A stretch of DNA of 64,000 bases, taken from Pseudomonas viridiflava. Lineage in GTDB: Bacteria; Pseudomonadota; Gammaproteobacteria; Pseudomonadales; Pseudomonadaceae. The notes below the pieces were generated by a model. That model ran no database searches. It worked only from the letters and a program-made list of their open reading frames with translations, and had not been told where the DNA came from. The stretch covers positions 97,772 through 161,771 of the forward strand of contig NZ_UPSE01000499.1 of NCBI RefSeq assembly GCF_900573885.1. Reading direction: 5' to 3'. Below are positions 44,562 through 52,754 of the stretch, one piece after another (positions within the stretch are counted from its first letter, which is position 1; each line of letters starts with the position of its first letter). The position numbers and the translations under genes were made by a program.

Positions 44562-44794
44562 GGTGCAGCTCCTGTGCATGTCGATGCGTGGGGCTCACTA
44601 TGCTCAGGCGAAGATCAAATTAAAAAGAATAAATAACAATTTATTTATACGATTTAGAAATATACAGATTAAGCCGCTCGGCTGACAAAAGGCATAAGCA
44701 AGGAAGCAATTATTCTTTATCAGAATAAACGGAAGCTTTTATCATCCGCCGGTTGACTCACGTGCCCATGGACTCAGGACTTAGGAATTACTCG
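44562..44794. promoter_or_regulatory. lsfA/sbp divergent control region with sulfur-starvation-like palindromes
   Basis: AT-rich spacer between lsfA (minus) and an sbp paralog (plus). It has a perfect inverted repeat TTATTCT-5-AGAATAA (44710-44728) and an AT-rich palindrome ATAAAT-4-ATTTAT (44629-44644). Both are reminiscent of CysB-type half-sites, but this is inference. Confidence 0.6.
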
Positions 44795-45790
44795 ATGAAG
44801 CGATTGCTCACCACCTCCCTGCTCGCCGCTGGCCTGGCCCTGGCCTCCAGCGTGCAAGCCGCCACCCTGCTGAACGTTTCCTATGACGTGATGCGCGATT
44901 TCTACAAGGACTACAACGCCGCGTTCCAGAAACACTGGCAAGCCGAGGGCAACCCGGCGCTCACCTTGCAGATGTCCCACGGCGGCTCCAGCAAGCAGGC
45001 GCGCGCGGTAATCGATGGCCTGCAGGCCGACGTGATCACCATGAACATGGCCACCGACATCAACGCCCTGCATGACCACGGCAACCTGATTCCGGAAAAC
45101 TGGGCCACCCGCCTGCCGGACAACAGCGCGCCGTTCACCTCCGCCACCGTATTCATCGTGCGCAAAGGCAACCCGAAAGCCCTGAAAGACTGGCCAGACC
45201 TGCTCAAAGACGGCGTGGAAGTGGTAGTGCCCAACCCGAAAACCTCGGGCAACGGTCGCTACACCTACCTGTCGGCGTGGGGCTATGTGCTCAAACAAGG
45301 CGGCGATGAAAAAGCGGCGCGCGAATTCGTCGGCAAGCTGTTCAAACAAGCACCCGTGCTCGACACCGGCGGCCGTGCGGCCACCACCACCTTTATGCAA
45401 AACAACATTGGCGACGTGCTGGTGACCTTTGAAAACGAAGCGGAAATGATCGCCCGTGAATTCGGCCGTGGCAGCTTCGAAGTGGTGTACCCAAGCGTGT
45501 CGGCCGAAGCCGAGCCGCCGGTGGCAGTGGTCGACAAGGTGGTCGACAAGAAAGGCACCCGCAAGCAAGCCGAGGCATACCTGAAATACCTGTGGTCGGA
45601 CGACGCGCAGCGCATCGCCGCCAACAACTACCTGCGCCCGCGCAACGCCACGATTCTTGCCGAATTCTCGGATCGTTTCCCGAAAGTGGAATTCCTGCCG
45701 GTGGTGAAAACCTTTGGCGAGTGGCCGGAAATTCAGAAAACGCACTTCAACGACGGTGGGGTGTTTGATCAGGTTTACAGCGGGCAGTAA
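44795..45790 (+). CDS. Sulfate-binding periplasmic protein (first paralog)
   Basis: The 331-residue Sbp/CysP-family binding protein has a signal peptide (to SVQAAT) and the sulfate site segments MSHGGSSKQARAVIDG and NPKTSGNGRYTYL. It is paralogous to Sbp at 52755 but has no permease or ATPase next to it; it may feed CysTWA or bind other sulfur esters. Start MKRLLTTSLLAAG is chosen for the signal peptide, TAGGAAT upstream; earlier in-frame starts exist at 44753 and 44768. A terminator follows. Confidence 0.9.
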   Translation: MKRLLTTSLLAAGLALASSVQAATLLNVSYDVMRDFYKDYNAAFQKHWQAEGNPALTLQMSHGGSSKQARAVIDGLQADVITMNMATDINALHDHGNLIPENWATRLPDNSAPFTSATVFIVRKGNPKALKDWPDLLKDGVEVVVPNPKTSGNGRYTYLSAWGYVLKQGGDEKAAREFVGKLFKQAPVLDTGGRAATTTFMQNNIGDVLVTFENEAEMIAREFGRGSFEVVYPSVSAEAEPPVAVVDKVVDKKGTRKQAEAYLKYLWSDDAQRIAANNYLRPRNATILAEFSDRFPKVEFLPVVKTFGEWPEIQKTHFNDGGVFDQVYSGQ

Positions 45791-45810
45791 ATGCCTCGGC
45801 GCTCGCGAGA

Positions 45811-45837
45811 AGCCCGGCCAAGTGCCGGGCTTTTTTG
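45811..45837 (+). terminator. Terminator of the first sbp paralog
   Basis: An AGCCCGGC / GCCGGGCT stem followed by six T residues, 20 bases after the stop. Confidence 0.92.
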
Positions 45838-45864
45838 TGGGCAAGATCAGGCGCGTAGGTTGGG

Positions 45865-46262
45865 GTTCTCACAGCGAACACCGTTGGCCCGCCTGTTTGT
45901 GTTCGTCGCAAAACTCTGGATCCCCGCCTTCGCGAGGATGACGGAGGCGTATGAGGATTCATCGTCATTCCCGCGCAGGCGGGAATCCAGAGTCTCGCGC
46001 CAAGTAAAGCAATCGAAGGTCTCGCGACAGATTGAAGCTCTATACGAGGTGCCGGAGCTCCGGGTTCTCATGGCAAACACCGTTGGCCCGCCTGTTTGTG
46101 TTCGTCGCAAAACTCTGGATCCCCGCTTTCGCGAGGATGACGGAGGCGTATGAGAGTTCATCGTCATTCCCGCGCAGGCGGGAATCCAGAGTCTTGCGCC
46201 AAGCAAAGGAATCGAAGGTCTCGCGATAGATTGAAGCTCTAAACGAGGTGCCGGCGCTCCAG
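45865..46262. repeat. Two tandem ~199-bp direct repeats containing an inner inverted repeat
   Basis: Copy 1 (about 45865-46063) and copy 2 (46064-46262) match over most of their length, e.g. the segment GTTCTCA...AACACCGTTGGCCCGCCTG and later AAGCTCTA.ACGAGGTGCCGG, at a constant 199-base spacing. Each copy has an inner palindrome of CTGGATCCCCGC.TTCGCG on one side and GCGCAGGCGGGAATCCAG on the other. No protein-coding support in this 600-base gap. Confidence 0.88.
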
Positions 46263-46340
46263 GTGCCCCACTACGCTGATTCCAAATCGTCGGACCCACG
46301 TGTCTTGTTTGTGGGATTGAATCACCGTTTCGCAGGCATG

Positions 46341-46371
46341 AAAAAGCCGGGCACTGAGCCCGGCTTTTTTG
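46341..46371 (-). terminator. Terminator of the OprD-family porin gene (bidirectional)
   Basis: A GCCGGGC / GCCCGGC stem with flanking A and T runs, 24 bases past the porin stop on the minus strand. Confidence 0.9.
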
Positions 46372-46394
46372 TAGTGCGTTACAGCAATGCGCCC

Positions 46395-47768
46395 TTACAA
46401 CAGCGGCAGGGTGTAGCTGACGATCAGGCGGTTTTCGTCCTGGTCGTTCTGGTTCGCCACGGTGCTGCGCAGCGAGGCGTTACGCCAGGAGAAACCAACA
46501 CCTTTGAAGGTGCCTTGCTGAACGGCGTAGTCCAAACGGAAATCGCGTTCCCATTCGGATTGCTCGCCCGTGGCCGAGTCGATGTTGTCGCCTTTGAGAT
46601 AGGTGACGGTGGCCTTTAGGCCAGGTGCACCGATTTTGGCGAAGTCGTAGGCGTATTCGGCCAACCAGGTGCGCTCACCTGCACGCAGGAATTTGCCGAT
46701 CTGGCGATCAGTGATCAAGTACGCGGTAGCGCCATCACCCTGGTCCAGGTAAGGAAAGTTGCTGTCGCCCGACACTTGCTGGAAGCCGGCGCTGATGGCG
46801 TGGCTTTCCAGGGTGTAGGTGAACTGGCCGCTCCAGGTGCGGTTGTCGACTTCGCCCGTGGTGGTGGTGCGGCGGCCATTGGACGGCGTGGTGCCGTAGT
46901 AGCCAGTTGCGTAGTAACCATCGGCACGGCCTGAGACGCTGTCGTTCTTGCCGTCGGCGGTGCTGTAGAAGTAGCGCACGTCAGATTTCAGACTGCCCAC
47001 TGGCAATGCCAGGTTGTGGGTAAGGCCGAGGAAGTGCTGCTGATAGAACTCGTTCAGCGTGCCGTAGTAGTACTGAGCCAACAGGTCCTTATTGACCTTG
47101 TAGTCGAGGCCGGCGAAGTAAAACTCGTTGTTGAATTTGCCGGTTTTGGCATTGTTCGCGCCGCTGATCGACAGGCCTTCGCTGCTGCTTGAGGTACGGC
47201 CTTTGGCGTGTTCCAGCTTGCCGCCGATGAGCGTCAGGTTGTCGATTTCGTTGGACGTGATCTGGCCGCCTTCAAACGTTTGCGGCAGCAGGCGACCGTC
47301 GTTGAACGTCACCACCGGCAGCTTGGGCTGCAAGGTGCCGATACGTGCTTCGGTTTTGGAAATCTTGATCTTGCCGGTCAGCCCGAGGCTGGAGAAATCG
47401 TTCACCGCTTCGCCGTTGCTATCGGTCGGGAACACGATGCCGCCGTATGCGTTGCTGGTGGGGTTGTAATGGGTGCCCTTGCCCGAATCCAGACGCACGC
47501 CCAACAGGCCCAGCGCGTCTACGCCAACGCCAACGGTGCCTTGGGTGAAGCCGGAGGTGTAGTTGAACATGAACGCCTGACCCCACTCTTCCTGCTTGTT
47601 CGGGGTGGTGGCGGCGGAGTTGCTGCGCGCTACGTTGCGGTTGTCGGCGTTGATGTAAAAGTTACGCAGACCCAAGGTAGCCTTGCTGTCTTCAATAAAC
47701 CCGGCCGCGCCGGCTTGCTGTGCGATGACGCCGAGGACGACGGCCAACGCCAGAGGGGATTTGGTCAT
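46395..47768 (-). CDS. OprD-family outer-membrane porin
   Basis: The 457-residue product has a signal peptide (MTKSPLALAVVLGVIAQQAGA, cleavage near AGAAG) and the OprD-family start GFIEDSKATLGLRNFYINADNR. Alternating hydrophobic strands and a C-terminal aromatic-free ...IVSYTLPLL end are consistent with an 18-stranded barrel. Substrate is unknown; its position between sulfur-starvation genes makes an organosulfur or sulfate-ester substrate plausible. It is transcribed alone, toward a bidirectional terminator. Confidence 0.9.
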   Translation of the reverse strand: MTKSPLALAVVLGVIAQQAGAAGFIEDSKATLGLRNFYINADNRNVARSNSAATTPNKQEEWGQAFMFNYTSGFTQGTVGVGVDALGLLGVRLDSGKGTHYNPTSNAYGGIVFPTDSNGEAVNDFSSLGLTGKIKISKTEARIGTLQPKLPVVTFNDGRLLPQTFEGGQITSNEIDNLTLIGGKLEHAKGRTSSSSEGLSISGANNAKTGKFNNEFYFAGLDYKVNKDLLAQYYYGTLNEFYQQHFLGLTHNLALPVGSLKSDVRYFYSTADGKNDSVSGRADGYYATGYYGTTPSNGRRTTTTGEVDNRTWSGQFTYTLESHAISAGFQQVSGDSNFPYLDQGDGATAYLITDRQIGKFLRAGERTWLAEYAYDFAKIGAPGLKATVTYLKGDNIDSATGEQSEWERDFRLDYAVQQGTFKGVGFSWRNASLRSTVANQNDQDENRLIVSYTLPLL

Positions 47769-48068
47769 GGTGCTTACTCCTGGTGCAGATCTTTTTTAGT
47801 TTTCCGACACTGCAAGGAGTCCAGCGCTTTCATCCTGCGTGGTGCGGGTCGTGCCAGGGGGCCCGGCGGCGACGGCGCAACAGTAATAAAAATTCCATAA
47901 ATCTAAAAAGACTTATTAGTTAGTTTTTAATGCTTTTTAAGAATATTCGACACATTTCGCAAAACTTCGTCGCCGGGTGGGTCATGTAGGAAACCGGGCG
48001 GCGAAGATTCCGCCGCTTAGTGACCTCAATTCCCGCTGGCGACTCAGTTTGAACGCCCGTTCCAAGCC
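47769..48068. promoter_or_regulatory. AT-rich control region upstream of the porin gene
   Basis: This 300-base gap holds a strongly AT-rich block (47880-47950). It includes TTTTTAAGAATATT at 47934-47947, an exact match to a 14-mer upstream of oscA at 52313-52326. No gene is seen in it. Confidence 0.55.
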
Positions 48069-48617
48069 TTACGCGGCCAGAAACTCCTCGGCAGAGATGA
48101 CCGGTGCGTAGCCAAATGCCAAGGCGGCCATAAACGCGGCGTGTACCTGAGCGGCAGGCACTTTCACGCCGTTGAATTCCAGGTCGAGGGTGGCGCAGGC
48201 GTCGTGAATAACGGTGGTGTCGTAGCCGAAATCCACCGCAGCGCGGGTGATTCCATGGGTGCACATGTGGCTCATGCTGCCGACGATCACCAGCTTGTCG
48301 ATGCCGTGTTGGTCGAGCACAGCGCGCAGGTCGGTGTCGCGGAATGAGTTGATGTGCTGTTTGACGATCACTGGTTCGTCGGCACGGTTCATCACTTTGG
48401 GGTGCAGTTGCGCGCCTTCGGAGCCGGGTACGAAAAACGGCGCGTCGGCGGTGGGGAATTCGTGGCGGATGTGCACCACCAGATCGCCGGCGTCGCGGAA
48501 CGCTTTAATGATCTGTGCGGCTTTGTCGGCCGCCGCTTCGGCGCCCACCAGCGGCCATTTGCCGGCAGGGAAATAGTCGTTCTGGATATCCACTACGATC
48601 AGCGCTTGCTTGGACAT
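48069..48617 (-). CDS. Isochorismatase-family cysteine hydrolase
   Basis: The 182-residue protein has the Asp10 (VVDIQNDYF), Lys86 (VKQHINSF) and Cys119 (SHMCTHGI) triad of isochorismatase-like amidohydrolases (nicotinamidase, ureidoacrylate hydrolase, etc.). Substrate cannot be told. It is divergent from the GlxA-type regulator by 110 bases. Start MSKQALIVVDIQ after GAGG. Confidence 0.9.
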   Translation of the reverse strand: MSKQALIVVDIQNDYFPAGKWPLVGAEAAADKAAQIIKAFRDAGDLVVHIRHEFPTADAPFFVPGSEGAQLHPKVMNRADEPVIVKQHINSFRDTDLRAVLDQHGIDKLVIVGSMSHMCTHGITRAAVDFGYDTTVIHDACATLDLEFNGVKVPAAQVHAAFMAALAFGYAPVISAEEFLAA

Positions 48618-48727
48618 GATGTATTCCTCGTTTCAGGTGGGTAGTGTTGAACCGCTTGTGTGGGACGAAGTATTGGCCTGCAGACGCCGGGCGCGAATTA
48701 GCCGGAACGACAATAGCGGTGGGAAAA

Positions 48728-49741
48728 ATGACAAAGCAGGACAATCAGGCGGTGATCGAAATCGGTTTGCTGGTTTACCCCGGCGCGCAAACCGCCGCCG
48801 TGTATGGCCTCACCGACCTGTTCGCGGTCGCCAACCGCATGGCCGCCGAGCACCACGCCACGCAACTGCCCACGCTGCGCATCAGCCACTGGAGCGGCAG
48901 CGTCAGCCACCCCGAACCGCAACGGGTGTACGACAGCCTGCCCGACGCCACCGGCCACCTCGGCGCCGTGGTTATTCCGCCGTCGCTCGCACAAATGCCC
49001 AGCGCTGAAGAGGCGCAACCGTTGGCGGACTGGATCAAGCGCAGCCACAGCCAGGGCGCCATTGTCGGCTCGATCTGCCTTGGCGCTTTTCTGCTCGCCA
49101 CCACCGGCTTGCTCAACGGGCGCAGAACCACCACCCACTGGACCTACGGCGAGGAATTGGCCAAGCAGTTTCCAGGGTTAAAAGTGGATGTCGACAAAGC
49201 CATCATCGATGACGGCGACATCATCACCACGGGCGGCTTGATGGCCTGGGCAGAAATCGGGTTGCGTCTGGTCGACCGCCTGCTCGGCCCCAGCATCGCC
49301 ACCCGCACCGCACGTTTTCTGATGGTGGAACACAGCGACAGCGCCCGGGAATGCGGCAGTAACTTCGCGCCGATTCTGGCCCACGGTGACGCCGCGGTGT
49401 TGAAGGTGCAGCATTGGTTGCAATCCAACGGGGCGGTAGACGTCAGCCTCGCCGCGATGGCCGATTGCGCCGGGCTGGAAGCGCGTACATTCTTGCGCCG
49501 CTTCCGCGCAGCGACCGGGCTGAAACCCACGCAGTACTGCCAGCATGTGAAGGTGGGCAAAGCGCGGGAAATGCTTGAGTTCACTAACGGCACCGTCGAC
49601 CACATTGCCTGGACTGTCGGCTACCAGGACCCCGGCGCGTTTCGCAGCGCGTTCAAGAAAATCACCAACTTGTCGCCGAGCGAGTACCGCAACAAGTTTG
49701 GGGTGAAGCCGAGTGCCGCAGCTGCCAGAGAAGCCGGTTAA
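48728..49741 (+). CDS. GlxA-type (DJ-1/PfpI + AraC HTH) transcriptional regulator
   Basis: The 337-residue protein has an N-terminal DJ-1/PfpI-like domain (IEIGLLVYPGAQTAAVYGLTD, with a nucleophile-elbow-like GSICLGAFLLA, ~residues 105-115) and a C-terminal AraC HTH (TVDHIAWTVGYQDPGAFRSAFKK). Regulators of this type usually act on an adjacent operon; here the divergent isochorismatase gene is the likely target. Start MTKQDNQAVIEIG after GGTGGG; the frame runs 28 codons further upstream without a good site. Confidence 0.9.
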   Translation: MTKQDNQAVIEIGLLVYPGAQTAAVYGLTDLFAVANRMAAEHHATQLPTLRISHWSGSVSHPEPQRVYDSLPDATGHLGAVVIPPSLAQMPSAEEAQPLADWIKRSHSQGAIVGSICLGAFLLATTGLLNGRRTTTHWTYGEELAKQFPGLKVDVDKAIIDDGDIITTGGLMAWAEIGLRLVDRLLGPSIATRTARFLMVEHSDSARECGSNFAPILAHGDAAVLKVQHWLQSNGAVDVSLAAMADCAGLEARTFLRRFRAATGLKPTQYCQHVKVGKAREMLEFTNGTVDHIAWTVGYQDPGAFRSAFKKITNLSPSEYRNKFGVKPSAAAAREAG

Positions 49742-49749
49742 ATCAAAAA

Positions 49750-49812
49750 AATCGAGGCTAAAGCCTCTCCCACAATTTTCAGTTTCCTGTGGGAGAGGCT
49801 TTAGCCTCGATT
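49750..49812. repeat. Perfect 25-bp inverted repeat
   Basis: Arms 49750-49774 and 49788-49812 (AATCGAGGCTAAAGCC... on the left) are exact reverse complements. Very similar to the element at 38864-38931, which has GAAGCC in place of AAAGCC. It lies between the GlxA-type and methyltransferase genes. Confidence 0.88.
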
Positions 49813-49843
49813 CCTGCAAACGAATCCCCCGTGTCGAGCCTCC

Positions 49844-50470
49844 ATGTCCCTAACCCCTGAACAACTCGCCCAAATCACTGCCCTCACGCTCCAGCATTAC
49901 AACCAGAGCGCTGAAAGCTTCCGTGAAGGCACGCGCGACCACGACGTGAGCCAGAACATCGCCGCCCTGTTGCGACACATCCAGGCGCCAGCGCCGTTGC
50001 AGATTCTCGATTTTGGCTGCGGCCCGGGCCGTGATTTGAAGGTGTTTCGCGACATGGGCCACGTTGCCGTCGGCCTCGACGGCTCGGCCAGTTTCGCCGC
50101 AATGGCCCGTGCCGACAGCGGCTGCGAGGTCTGGCAGCAGGACTTTCTGGCCCTCGATTTACCCGCTGAGCGCTTCGACGGCGTGTTCGCCAACGCGGTG
50201 CTGTTCCATGTGCCAAGCCAGGAGCTGCCGCGCGTACTGGGCCAACTGCACGCCACGCTAAAGCCGGGCGGTGTGCTGTTCAGCTCCAACCCCCGTGGCG
50301 AGAACCAGGAAGGCTGGAACGGCCCGCGCTATGGCAGTTACCACGACCTGAGCACCTGGCAGCAGCACCTTATTGACGCCGGTTTCACCGAACTGGAGCA
50401 TTACTACCGCCCCGCTGGCTTGCCACGGGAGCAACAGCCCTGGCTTGCCAGCGTGTGGCGGAAAAGCTAA
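49844..50470 (+). CDS. Class I SAM-dependent methyltransferase
   Basis: The 208-residue Rossmann methyltransferase has motif I ILDFGCGPGRDLKVF (~residues 45-59) and the acidic end of strand 2 VGLDGSASF. Substrate unknown; UbiE/tellurite-type small-molecule methyltransferases are its closest kin by motif. Its stop overlaps the end of the convergent AAA+ gene by 4 bases. Start MSLTPEQLAQITALT follows the repeat with no strong ribosome site. Confidence 0.85.
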   Translation: MSLTPEQLAQITALTLQHYNQSAESFREGTRDHDVSQNIAALLRHIQAPAPLQILDFGCGPGRDLKVFRDMGHVAVGLDGSASFAAMARADSGCEVWQQDFLALDLPAERFDGVFANAVLFHVPSQELPRVLGQLHATLKPGGVLFSSNPRGENQEGWNGPRYGSYHDLSTWQQHLIDAGFTELEHYYRPAGLPREQQPWLASVWRKS

Positions 50471-51396
50471 CCGGCTACACGTTGCACCAGCGCCTGCAAC
50501 TGGGCGGCGCCGTGTTCGCCGGCGCGTGACAGCCACTGCCGCAACTGCTGCTCGATGGCCGACAACGGCGCGTGAACGCCAGCCAGTTCCAGGTGCTCTG
50601 GCAGAATTTCTTCGCCGCTGCTGACCAACAAGGCGAAGTGGATAACGTTTTCCAACTCACGGGTGTTGCCGGGCCAGTGGTGCCATTCCAGCACCTGCTG
50701 CGCGGCGGCGCTGATGAAGGGCATGGTCAGGCCCAGACGCTGGCTGTAGATGCCGAGGAAGTATTCGGCCATCGGCAGAATGTCGCCAATTCGCTCGCGC
50801 AGGGGCGGCAAGGCCAGACGACCCTCGTTCAGGTATTGGAAAAGGCGTGGGTGAAACTTGCCGGCCTCTACCGCTTTGCCCAGGTCGATGCTGGTGGCGG
50901 CCACCAGGCGCACGTCCACCGGGCTGGCGTGGCCCGCGCCAACGCGGGTGACTTCGCGGTTTTCCAGCGCGGCCAGCAATTTGTCTTGCAGGGCCAGCGG
51001 CAGGTCGCCGATTTCGTCCAGGTACAAGGTGCCGCCGTTGGCCGAGCCAAACCACCCTGCCCGGCTGCTGGCGGCGCCGGCATAAGCGCCGGCGGCATGG
51101 CCGAACAGCTCGGCTTCGGCATGGTTCTGGCTCAGGCTGCTGCAACTCAAGGCCACGAAAAGCCCGGCGCGGTCGCTCTCGCGGTGAATGTGGCGTGCGA
51201 GCAATTCCTTGCCGGTGCCCATTTCTCCGTGAATCAACACTGGCAGCACGCTGGGCGCCAGTTGCGTCACTTCCGCGCGCAGCTGCCGCGAACGGGCGTC
51301 GATAAACACCAGGGCTTTGGCACGAATACTCAGCGGGCTTTTGTCGGCGTCGGGGAACGTCAGCAGTGGCTGACCGGGTTGTGCAGTGCGGGACAT
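50467..51396 (-). CDS. Degenerate sigma-54-activator-like AAA+ protein
   Basis: The 309-residue AAA+ domain resembles SfnR/bEBP activators. Walker A GEMGTGKE (57-64), Walker B GTLYLDEIGDL (~122-132) and GNTRELEN are present. However the GAFTGA loop that contacts sigma-54 reads GAYAGA (103-108), the two arginine fingers are absent (FHPRLFQYL where PspF has FRADLLDRL, His and Tyr at the R162 and R168 positions), and no C-terminal Fis-type HTH exists; the protein ends LQALVQRVAG. It is co-directional with, and 66 bases downstream of, the a/b hydrolase gene. It may be a pseudo-activator acting by protein interaction. Confidence 0.85.
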   Translation of the reverse strand: MSRTAQPGQPLLTFPDADKSPLSIRAKALVFIDARSRQLRAEVTQLAPSVLPVLIHGEMGTGKELLARHIHRESDRAGLFVALSCSSLSQNHAEAELFGHAAGAYAGAASSRAGWFGSANGGTLYLDEIGDLPLALQDKLLAALENREVTRVGAGHASPVDVRLVAATSIDLGKAVEAGKFHPRLFQYLNEGRLALPPLRERIGDILPMAEYFLGIYSQRLGLTMPFISAAAQQVLEWHHWPGNTRELENVIHFALLVSSGEEILPEHLELAGVHAPLSAIEQQLRQWLSRAGEHGAAQLQALVQRVAG

Positions 51397-51462
51397 GACA
51401 GAAACTCCAAACCAGGCCGACTGCGCGCAGCGGCCTGGGGAAAACGGGACGCGTGAAACAGA

Positions 51463-52044
51463 TCAGGCGCTGCGGCGGGCGTGCTGTTCGATGCGACTTT
51501 GCAGGCGGTACAGGTAGGAGAAACCACGCTCCCACCGCTGATGCCCAGACTTCACATTGATATGCCCCACGCCACTGAGAATCGCCGTCTCGGCGCCCCA
51601 CTCACGGGCCAGCTCGATGGCGCGTGCGGCACTGGCGGCCTGATCGTTGTCCGAGCCCACTAGCTGCGTGGGGAACGGCAACAGTTCGCGGGGAATCGGG
51701 GCGAAACCTTTTAACGGCGCCGGGCAGGCCGGGCGTTCCACATCCGCTGGCGCCACCAGCAGGGCGCCGCGTACCCGGCGCAGCAATTCGACCGGGGCGC
51801 TGGCTGCCCAATGCGCCACGGTGATGCAACCCAGGCTGTGGGCGATAAGAATTACCGGCGTGCTGTGCGCGGCAATGGCGCGGTTGAGTTGGCTCACCCA
51901 GGCGTCGCGGTCGGGGTTGAGCCAGTCGGCCTGCTCCACGCGGTGACTGTTGGGCAGGCTGCGTTGCCAGTGGCTTTGCCAATGCTCGTCGGCCGAGCCT
52001 TGCCAGCCCGGCACAATCAGATAACGGATCGGTTCGCTGCGCAT
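51463..52044 (-). CDS. RBBP9/YdeN-family serine hydrolase
   Basis: The 193-residue small alpha/beta hydrolase has nucleophile Ser70 in IAHSLGCIT, oxyanion-region IVPGWQGSADEHWQ (residues ~10-23), a probable acid in VGSDNDQA and His in GVGHINVKSG. This short form is the RBBP9 family. It shares an AT-rich divergent spacer with oscA, so its expression could be tied to sulfur starvation. Function unknown. Confidence 0.88.
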   Translation of the reverse strand: MRSEPIRYLIVPGWQGSADEHWQSHWQRSLPNSHRVEQADWLNPDRDAWVSQLNRAIAAHSTPVILIAHSLGCITVAHWAASAPVELLRRVRGALLVAPADVERPACPAPLKGFAPIPRELLPFPTQLVGSDNDQAASAARAIELAREWGAETAILSGVGHINVKSGHQRWERGFSYLYRLQSRIEQHARRSA

Positions 52045-52399
52045 GGAAACGCCTCCTGCGAAGTACGTGTGGAGGCCAGTATAGGGAGCGGTTTTATACG
52101 CGTTAAGGAATAAGAAATTATTTGCTTATGCGATTTTCTAATTTTTGCTGCTGACAGCCAGGCGCCTCGCTTTTTCTATCGTCCCCTCTGAAGGCCTCTA
52201 TTTACGGGCCTCTGCGCGTGCTGCGCGCACTCAGCGCGCGCTCGCGCGTCGCGGTATAGAGACAGACCCTGGCCGAAAATACTTTTGGTTATATAAAAAT
52301 TCTTAAATAGTATTTTTAAGAATATTAGGTGCCCTCTACTATCCGCTCCACGCCCACTTACCCCGTCTAAATCAGGGCATTTTTTCAAGGAGCAGATTC
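52045..52399. promoter_or_regulatory. AT-rich control region between a hydrolase gene and oscA
   Basis: The gap holds a GC-rich half and, close to oscA, an AT-rich stretch with a perfect 9-bp inverted repeat ATTCTTAAA-7-TTTAAGAAT (52299-52323). The 14-mer TTTTTAAGAATATT at 52313-52326 is identical to 47934-47947. Probably a sulfur-starvation promoter; the activator (CysB) is inferred. No coding content is seen. Confidence 0.6.
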
Positions 52400-52585
52400 A
52401 TGAGCGCACCCCTTCGCAGCGTTGAGGGCCAGGACGAAGCCGGCATCCTCCGCGAAATTTCCGCCGCCCTGCAGGGCCTGCGTTTCGGTTCGGTGGAAAT
52501 CACCGTGCACAACGGCCAGGTCGTGCAAATCGAGCGCAAGGAAAAATTCCGTTTGCAGCCGCCGGCCGCTGGCAAACAAGCCTGA
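52400..52585 (+). CDS. oscA: Small YezD-family (DUF2292) sulfur-response protein
   Basis: The 61-residue protein carries the DUF2292 pattern (ILREISAALQGLRFGSVEITVHNGQ then VVQIERKEKFR, in two parts). A small gene of this type directly upstream of sbp is oscA of P. corrugata, needed for growth on organosulfur compounds and for chromate resistance. An AAGGAG ribosome site precedes the ATG. Identity is from position plus pattern. Confidence 0.87.
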   Translation: MSAPLRSVEGQDEAGILREISAALQGLRFGSVEITVHNGQVVQIERKEKFRLQPPAAGKQA

Positions 52586-52754
52586 CCGACCCACCCGCCT
52601 ACTGGACAACCGGAGGGCAGCACCCTGAACACCCAGACCCGATTTTCAGCAACACGCCGGCAGCCCATGCGCTGCCAGCCGCGAATGCGGCAGTCCTTAT
52701 AAGAAACTCAGCCACAACACTTGAACAAAATTTGAAATCTCAGGAGTTACACCC

